From Oscheius tipulae (lineage: Eukaryota > Nematoda > Chromadorea > Rhabditida > Rhabditidae): DNA of 64,000 nt. Below the pieces are notes generated by a model. The model made no database searches and was not told the DNA's origin. It saw nothing but the letters and a program-made list of their open reading frames with translations. Shown one piece after another: positions 56,901 through 64,000 of this stretch. Within the stretch, counting starts at the first letter, position 1, and every line of letters begins with the position of its first letter. The translations under genes and the position numbers were made by a program. The stretch lies in NCBI GenBank assembly GCA_037178975.1, contig JASJZH010000003.1:3224001-3288000 (forward strand), given 5' to 3'.

Positions 56901-57195
56901 AGTTCAGGACGACATACAAAAAAGCCTATGAATGCGCTCTGGACCGGGAAGAAAGGTTCCGTCAATTTGGAGTGAGCACAATGAACCAAATTACCCATAA
57001 GATCCAAAATCACGGGGTTGGTTCGATCTCCGCGCTGACAAAGTTTAGGTGAAAGTAGAGCGAGTAACAAAGGATAACTACATCTACACGTTGATCGAAG
57101 AAGTGGAGGAGCGAGAGAAACCAAAGGCGGAAAAAGTTCCGACCACTCCAGACATCCACCCATTCTTCCGGAGCGAAGTACCGATCAATCTTTGA
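53969..57195 (+). CDS. Terminal nucleotidyltransferase (TUTase-like) with three LOTUS-like repeats
   Basis: A non-canonical poly(A)/poly(U) polymerase of about 850 residues. The N-terminus (about residues 1-165) is Arg/Gln/Asn/Gly-rich and probably disordered. The catalytic core shows [19 protein letters not shown] (GS plus the first two Asp), [11 protein letters not shown], and, when spliced from 55048 to 55087, [15 protein letters not shown], which supplies the third Asp (DIS). All three catalytic acids are therefore present. The PAP-associated part follows ([30 protein letters not shown]). The C-terminal third holds three related units of about 65-70 residues, each with an RRF/IKIL-type helix and a core [18 protein letters not shown] or FGVSTMNQI. 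These resemble OST-HTH/LOTUS domains. Roughly 17 introns, all GT-AG and about 35-45 nt. Confidence 0.8.
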
Positions 57196-57482
57196 AAAGT
57201 GTCCTAGATTCCAGTTTGACTCCCCCAAAAACATCCTTCCTTTTTCCCCCATCCCGCGTTACAGATAGTAAACGGAATTGGCTACAATGTTTACATGAAT
57301 CTTGTATGAAAAAGTGCATACGAATGAAAAGAGTGAATTATAATTTGTCTAGAAACTCCTGCGTGTTACGATCGGTGCTTTGTACGCAGGTTGCCAAGGG
57401 TCAACAGTAACTTGCCTCTGAAATCGTATGCTTATCTTATGAAAATGAAAAACATGACGAACCTTGTGAGCTCAAGAAGGAA

Positions 57483-57778
57483 TCAGCCGCTGCGGACTAA
57501 TCGACCACACTTAACCGACTTGGAACTCGGCTGCAAATTCTCTGGAGTTTTCTCAGAACCAGTAATGAGCATATAGTGAACGTCTTTCTTCGGTCCACTT
57601 ACGGCAGAGGCACACTTGACGTTTCCATTTTGAACTTTAGGAACACAGGCTCCAGGAGCTGCAACTCTTCTTATCTTTGAGTCCGTGAATGAACATCTCC
57701 AGTGCAGCAGTAATGATCTCGCTGTAAAATAGTAATTGATGGGTGAAACGAAGCTCGCATACGTCGTCTCGTCTCCAT
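57483..57778 (-). CDS. Candidate small protein of unknown function
   Basis: A two-exon reading. A first exon METRRP joins through a 43-nt GT-AG intron to an open stretch of about 80 codons that includes RRVAAPGACVPKVQNGNVKC, KKDVHYMLITGSEKTPENL and ends GRLVRSG. Composition looks coding. A gtaagt inside the second exon could instead be used as a donor and would change the end. No family is recognised. Confidence 0.35.
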
Positions 57779-58500
57779 CCGTATCTACGTCATCTCTTCT
57801 GGGTCGTATTACGAGTTGTCTTTTAACTTTTTATCGTCTTTAACTTCTTTTCGTAACTTTTTTTTGCTTCATATTCTTCTGCTCGATAAGACCTACAAAA
57901 TAACCCCTAAAATAATACGATTTGGTTGACAATGAGGCTTTGGGTTTTTGTACCGGGACGCGTTTAGAAAATGGCCCAGCTCACTGCAACCCTGGCTAAA
58001 ACTATGCTCGAAGTACCAAGAAAAGTATAGCGGCAAACTTGTTGGTGTGAAATTGTTTCATTTCTACAGTACACCGCAGATACCGATGGCTTAGGGGTGC
58101 TTCCTCTCTGTGACGATGCGACACACTGGTCACTCAATGCGTTACCAGATTCACGGCGCTCCTTTTGCACTAAAAATTCACCTCTAGCATCCGCTGGGTT
58201 GGTTTTTGCTCTGTCACTAGCCGGCAGTATTTTTCTAGTTTCCGAACACCTCAAGTTATAAAATATATTGTATATATCTCTTGAAGATCAGTCCGTATTT
58301 TCAGCAACACGCACCTATAACCAAGAGATGTTCCAGCTAGCCAGTTTGTGTCATTGAACAGGCCGTTTTCAAATGAGGGATGTGGACTTTCTCAACAGAT
58401 TCTTGAAACAACTATTTCAATTCATTATTTGTTCCTTTTCCTCCGCTTATTTTTATTATTATTCTCACCCCCAAACAGCTAACAATAGTTTTTAGGGCAA
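57779..58500. other. Intergenic region before FHIP
   Basis: About 720 bp, AT-rich toward the right end, no supported gene. The FHIP ATG at 58501 follows atagtttttagggcaa, with an acceptor-like tttttag at about 58494. Confidence 0.4.
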
Positions 58501-61500
58501 ATGTTCTCTTTTTTGGCGAGGTTGAGCACGCCGACAGGTTCGCCCCCCTCAACAAGGACGGGTTCACCGTTGTCGGCCGTCAACTCTCCAAGTTCCTTCA
58601 ACGCTGCCTTCGCCTCAGATCCATCTCAATGGGAGAAAACGTGAGCTACTTTTTATAAACTTATTTTAATTAAAATTGTAGTTTCGACAAATGTTGGGAA
58701 GCTGTTGAACGACTTCTCGATAAGAAGGCCAACAATCCGGAGTACATAATTTCTTACGATGATCTATCACATCTTCTCTCCCAACTAACTCAAATGAACG
58801 AACTTTTGATGATGGAAGTCAATTCACAGCCTGAGCCGGTGATTGGCCCGATTTTGGATCGTTACTTCACCCAAGAGGTTTGCTGTTTCTATTTTTTTGT
58901 GGTTATTCCAATTTTTAGATCATGGAAAGAATAATGAACTGGGCTCTTCAAGTTCCAGACGGAACTCGGCCGATTTGTCAGCTGGCCCTCATCCGCATTT
59001 ACGAAACGATTGTCGGAGAAAGTCATACCCAAAATCACTGTCTTCTCGTCCATAAACCCATACTGAATCCACTTATGCGTCTTTTTTACTGGTTAGCTGT
59101 TCTGAATTCCCTTTCAATGGCTCACTAGGTGCAAAAGGCTAGACGGAGCACGTCTTTCACTGACTGGCGAACCTTCGATCAACGATAAACATTTCGTACT
59201 CCTTCTTAATCAGGTAAGCAGGTCTGACTAAAGTTTCTAAATGCTCTTTGGATCTGCACAAAACTAGCAGAAGACAAGACGCTGCTACATTTCTTCTTCA
59301 CCTATCATGCTGTATCGGAGCAGTTCTCCGTATTCACTCTCCTCGTTCCATTTCTCTACGAGCAGGTTCTTTTTTGGGCATCGCATCACAAAGTAATTTT
59401 AGAATGATGTCGGACAATTGGCACGGGATGCAGTACTGCTTATACTGTCTGTCTCGAAGGCCCATGACGCTATTGCCGAATTTGTCGCACTACGAGTAAG
59501 TTGTGTCTTTGTCTTCAACAAAGTTTGATGGTAAATATTGCTATTTTTCTAGTGTCAGAGCTTCAGTCCCATTACCAATACAAAGGTTAGTCCCTGGGTG
59601 GTACATTGAGTAACAGAATTTCTGTTTAATCCACTTTCTCGCACACATCTTTCTGACCCTTGTTTAATGATGTCTCTTGGCTCAAACTTGGTTTATCTTG
59701 GATACTGTAACAAACGTTCTTATTCTGTTTTAGCACTTTTTTGGTTGTCGACCGTAGGCACTTTTGTTACAGCATACATAATGTTTTTCCGGGTGGATAT
59801 TGGTGGCCTCAACCTCTGTACATGCTCAATCTACTACATCTTCTTTTAGAGCTATTTCTGTCCCGTGTTAGCAACAGGACTATCCGGATGTTTCTCCCAG
59901 CTGCCGCGCATCCTGACCCCGGAGGGAAGTGACCGTCTTGTGCCCGACCAGTATAGCGAAGTCCTCAACAATTTCATCTCTTCTGTGATATTCTGCGATA
60001 CAGTGGCTCAAGCTTCCCATTCACTCGTGGTCACGCATATCTGCAACTTCTTCTACTCTGGATTTCTGATATCTGTCGTGAAACCAGCTCTTCTACAGGT
60101 GTGTCCTTTTTTAGTTTCCTTGTTATCCTATTGTTGTAGGAAGAACGAGAAGCTGTGGCGGCATCAACAATCTACCTCCAGCTATGTCTTTCCGGACTGA
60201 AAGAACCCTCACTGATCAAAACGGTGGTTCGTCTGCTCCTAGTTGAACGAGATGAAAGAGGCTCTTCTCTACTTGACGTCGTAGTTGAGCGGATGAAAGG
60301 ACACGACAGGGTTAGTTGACCTTTGTTGACTTATTAAAAGACAATTTTAGCTAGCATCAGCATCTGTCCAACTGCTCGATACCGTGATAAATCTGGCCTG
60401 CGAGGACGTCATGGTTATGCTCACCCTACGAAATCTGCTTCCCTTGAGATTCAGCAGTCAGCAGCTGGGGAAGATTTATGACACCTTCTACACCCAATCC
60501 TTGGCTCAAAAACTTCTGGAATGTGTTCCGCAATGCGTCCTTAAAGTTGCAAACGTAAATCTTTAACTTGTCTTGTACTACAAAAAAAAAGCTCAGGTTT
60601 ATTCTTCGGAAACTATTGAAGACTACATCGAGGAAGGAGCTGATCGTGTCAACTCATTTGCCGGCAAATGTGGTTCCTGGAGATGGCGTTACGATGGAAT
60701 CAAACCAAATGCGGCCGTTTTTCGTTCGGACAGCGACGATGAAATGGATCTCACGACTCTTACTCGGATGTCTTCCGTTCGCTCTTCTATGACTTCGGGA
60801 AGAGGATTGAATCGGTATGCTGCCTCCAGAGCAAGTCATCTAACAGCCGAGTCAAATCTAGGTTGAATCTTCTATAATCCCCGGAGATCAAATTTTTTAG
60901 GAACACTTGCCGATCTCGGTGCCCAGGCCAATCTGCCAGAATATATAGACAGCTACGATGAGCCTGTTGTAGAAGAGGACGAGGATTTCCAACTTCCGCC
61001 TGTTTCGTGAGTTTGAGTTTCTTCTATTTTCCTATTGGCTCATTCAGAATGTCAACATCTATGGTCGACTACTTCCAACTGGCTGCGTTTGACGATCTTT
61101 CGGAAGGTGATGATGTCAGCAGCCCCGATATTCAGGTACCTTTTCCCCATAAACATATCGAAAGACTATATTGAGATGTCCAAATCAACGTTGAAGAAGC
61201 AGTTCACCGATTCTGGAACAGATTCCGATTCGGCCATGGCTAGATCATTTGTCCTGTCTGGCTGGTCCGACATCGATGATATGGAGACATTTCTGTCCCT
61301 ACTGGACAAACTGCCACTTTCAAAAGAGGCGATCAACTGTACGACCGAAGAATGTATCAGCTACATCAATGCCAGAATACAGTACTGGGACGAGCTGAAG
61401 ATTACCCCGCCTGAATTGGATATGGACAGGAAAGAGTCGACGAGCTCAGCAATTCTTGACTCTAATATTATGTACGGACTACCTATGGATCCTACTACAG

Positions 61501-62161
61501 GTTTCTATTTTTGGAAATGCTAAAATTTTCTAATTCAGACCCTTCTGAGTTCCTAGATACAATCTTTTCCCAACTGGAAATCATGTTTGATCATTCGTTC
61601 ACTTACAATCTCCACTTCACCTCGCTGTTGACATCTCTCGCCGCTTATCCACTTCCTCTGCTTACGATGTATCTTTACGATCGGCGAAAAGGAGAGGGGA
61701 GAGTTAATTTAATCGAGGTTAGTTCTTTAGATCCTCATCCCAACGATTGTCCAGGCTCTCATGAATTTGAAGCAGAAAATTGACCAGCTAACAGTGAACA
61801 TCGAGGGTATCGAGGTGTGGATTGTGCGAGCAATGAAGACTCTTCAATCCCGCTTGGAGCGAGCAGAGAGAGCTGGCGAAGGATCGAGACACCAGGACGA
61901 AGGAACCTCGCCAATTTCCTTCTTCACTCGCAGCAGCAGATTTGGAGCTTCGGAACGCAAGCCAAGGTTTTATCATTTTGGAAAAAAAGTTCACCAAGTT
62001 CTTTCAGATATCACATCCACAAAGCCGTCGAGAGTCCCGAGACGATGCGCAACGACGATCGAATCAAGAATATCGTCTATGCAGCCATCGTGGTCTCCAA
62101 CCTTGTCCAGTCCTTGGCCGGAATCATTCTTCATCAGTCAACTGCCATTGTTCGTCACTAA
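58501..62161 (+). CDS. FTS and Hook-interacting protein (FHIP1/FAM160A)
   Basis: FHIP joins FTS and Hook proteins and links endosomes to dynein. A Ser/Thr/Pro-rich start (MFSFLARLSTPTGSPPST) precedes the alpha-helical RAI16/FHIP domain. Matching blocks include HFFFTYHAVSEQFSVFTLLV, GQLARDAVLLILSVSKAHDA (human GQQARDALLLLMALSAGS), CPVLATGLSGCFSQLPRIL (human CPVLATGLSGLYSSLPRKI), NFFYSGFLISVVKPALLQ and INLACEDVMVMLTLRNLLP. After an acidic linker come DTIFSQLEIMFDHSFTYNLH and LTSLLTSLAAYPLPLLTMYL (human FAKLENMLQNSVYVNFLLTG), and the end IKNIVYAAIVVSNLVQSLAG. About 900 residues, about 18 introns. Some internal exon borders were not checked base by base. Confidence 0.86.
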
Positions 62162-62606
62162 TAATAACCTCCTTTTCCCCCTCTATTTATTTCCCTTCAT
62201 ATTTACCAATTCTCAGACCCTGTGACAGCACACATAATAATTTACCAACTTGTCACTTTGTACAAACTTTGTGTATTCCCTCCAGTGTCTTGGTTTCATA
62301 GCACGGTGTCATTGCAGATTGTAATGTTTTTATTGTGTAAAGTAAATCATTTCCAGTCTTGTTGATGGAAGCAAGACAGGAACAGGAGGTTATTACGAAA
62401 GTTTTTGGGGAGAATTTTCAGAATCAGGAGAAAGGAGATAAATTCATAATCTATGTGTACTTTCCGTGATCTTACTCACTTGTATTGTGTTTATAGATCG
62501 TTAGCCTAGAGAAATTTCTCCCATGTCAAACAGCTGACCTTCGCTGACCCTTCGCATTCGCATATTGATTTGATCAGCCCTTCCGCCCTGATTTCCCCGT
62601 GGTAAA
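62162..62606. other. Intergenic region between FHIP and the terminal kinase
   Basis: No gene seen; mostly AT-rich 3' sequence, with a short open stretch on the minus strand (62501-62713) that overlaps the kinase start and is not supported. Confidence 0.4.
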
Positions 62607-63872
62607 ATGTCTTTTTCTAAAATAAAAATATTGGGCAGGAAAAAGACAGGTACGATTAGAAATTTATTCATCTCAATTTTATCAGACAAACCCTCGTCTA
62701 TCCTTGGACACAATCCTCAACTCCCCTGTATCAACATCGACGATGTTCTGGAAATTCAGATCCTGGGTCAAGGAGCTCAGGGAACGGTCTACAAGGCTCA
62801 CACTAAATTTATCGGGTGCTCTTTTTTTTTTTTTTCTCATTGATTTGTAGAACATGCGCCTTCAAACGGTTCAAAACGGAATATCCAGTCGAGTATTTTG
62901 GGGCTGGGCAGTACACGAATCAGTCTGTCAATCAGGCGTGTCGCGGAACTGTCGATCTCGTGAGAGAACTCAAGTACAGCTCAGAGGTAATTCTTCTATT
63001 TGTCTTTTATGAATGAAACTATCAGGTAGACAACCATCCGAATATTGTAACTTTCTACTCTTACGCGACTGTCTTCGGGATGGACAAGGACAACAATCCG
63101 TGTCCTAAGGCACACAAGGGTATACTGATAGAGTACATGCCCGGCGGATCTCTCAGTCAATGCCAGTCATTCTGTCAATCAGTTAAACATAGGTTTTAGA
63201 TTTGAGCGATGGAGAAAAGTGTCATCTCCAGGATGTAGTCTTCGGTGCAGATCGAGTTCATTCATGGGCACTGCAAATCGCGAGAGCTCTAGCCTTCTGT
63301 CACAATGTTCATCAAATCATCCACAGGGACGTCAAACCGTCAAAGTAAGTCTGTTTTGAGACTTAAAAGACAAGATTTCAGTATTTTGTTGAGCGAAGAC
63401 TACCTTACGGTCAAGCTGACCGACTTTGGAATTGCTAGAGACAATTCTGGGATTAAGTCTGTTGGGTAAAAGTTCTTATTTTTCTTTTAGAATCACGGAT
63501 TCAGAAAAGGAACGCCACAGTTCCAAGCTCCAGAAACATATGCTCATTCTGACTACGACTTCAAGGCGGACGTGTACAGTTACGGACTTCTTCTCTACAC
63601 TATGACCATGAGACGGTGCCTTCTTTTTATGTTTTCCATTCAGTAGATTCAGAAGGCCGTTTGACAAGGAGATTATTGCGACGAAGGGAAACCAGCCATT
63701 GTTTTACAACCATTTGCAGGATGATCAGAATAGACCGGTCCTGTCAGAGGATCCCTTGTTTAAAGAACTCAATGGAATCATCAAACGGTGCTGGAAGTAC
63801 GAGCCGAAAGAACGCCCGACAATGCATGAGATTGTCTGTCAGTTGGACAAGAGTCCTGTCCCTAAAAAATGA
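62607..63872 (+). CDS. Protein kinase, kinase-domain-only, TKL-like
   Basis: A kinase of about 330 residues consisting of little more than the catalytic domain. After MSFSKIKILGRKK the glycine loop is ILGQGAQGTVYKA, the catalytic Lys is in TCAFKRF, the gatekeeper/hinge reads ILIEYMPGGSLN, the catalytic loop IIHRDVKPSNILL, DFG is LTDFGIAR, and APE lies in FQAPETYAHSDYD. Subdomain IX is FKADVYSYGLLLYTM and XI IIKRCWKYEPKERPTMHEI. CWKxxPxxRP is typical of TKL/MLK/RIPK-type kinases. All catalytic residues are intact. An unusual insert (EYFGAGQYTNQSVNQACRGT) lies before the C helix. Seven introns; one after IKS is only 30 nt. Confidence 0.85.
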
Positions 63873-64000
63873 ATGTGTCTCTTCCTCTCTTTGCATGTAT
63901 TTTTATCCTACTGTCTCAGTTTGCAGAGTCAGTGACTATGAAGATTGTTCTGAAACGGCCAGCAGATATTCTCAAATCATAAATGCATGAATTTGAAAGA
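63873..64000. other. Window end, 3' region of the kinase
   Basis: No gene. An ATAAAT near 63980 may be the kinase poly(A) signal. Confidence 0.3.

Overview
The window is a gene-dense stretch of a nematode nuclear genome. The evidence is very small introns (mostly 30-45 nt, GT...tttcag/ttttag) placed every 100-200 coding bases, splice-acceptor-like pyrimidine tracts a few bases before many start codons (expected of spliced-leader trans-splicing), and nematode-restricted families: two Sre-type chemoreceptors, a transthyretin-related (TTR) secreted protein and an ABU/PQN-type Cys/Gln-rich cuticle protein. The first three genes (U1-70K, NDUFA10, OGT) are homologues of C. elegans rnp-7, nuo-4 and ogt-1, which all carry K04G7 clone names, so a C. 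elegans linkage group III neighbourhood appears conserved. The species cannot be named from the sequence.

Layout. 0.4-10 kb (+): U1-70K (with a probable poison exon), NDUFA10 and O-GlcNAc transferase (with a tRNA-like sequence and a hairpin in its long introns). 10.3-12.2 kb (-): CLCC1-like ER protein with an inverted-repeat element in an intron. 12.9-15.3 kb: two Sre receptors, tail to tail with stop codons 2 bp apart. 16.3-22.9 kb (+): kinesin-12, an intronless CK1/TTBK-like kinase and AP180/CALM (UNC-11). 23.5-28.9 kb (+): a membrane adenylyl cyclase whose catalytic residues are largely lost. 29-32 kb: TMEM144-like (-), a small unknown (-) and an intronless nematode protein (+). 32.4-38.3 kb: ABU/PQN protein (+), a tandem TMEM177 pair (-) and ZCCHC8 (+). 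38.4-42 kb (-): a membrane/Cys-tail protein and a NOVA-like KH protein. 42.4-46 kb: beta-tubulin (+) and CCDC92-like (-). 46-49.8 kb: mostly non-coding, with one weakly supported minus-strand gene. 49.8-57.2 kb (+): a secreted protein with about 12 EF-hands, a TTR protein and a terminal nucleotidyltransferase with three LOTUS-like C-terminal repeats. 57.5-64 kb: a small candidate gene (-), FHIP1/FAM160A (+) and a small TKL-like kinase (+).

Most genes are unrelated housekeeping, trafficking or RNA genes packed together rather than a functional cluster. Where genes may be linked: U1-70K/NDUFA10 have operon-like spacing, and the two TMEM177 copies are 113 bp apart head to tail. The most unusual items are the nucleotidyltransferase-LOTUS architecture, the U1-70K poison exon, the pseudo-adenylyl-cyclase and several apparently non-canonical introns.

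Gene models were built by eye from frame, homology and splice signals. Exon borders, protein lengths and the smallest genes are therefore provisional. Family assignments come from remembered family sequences, not a search.
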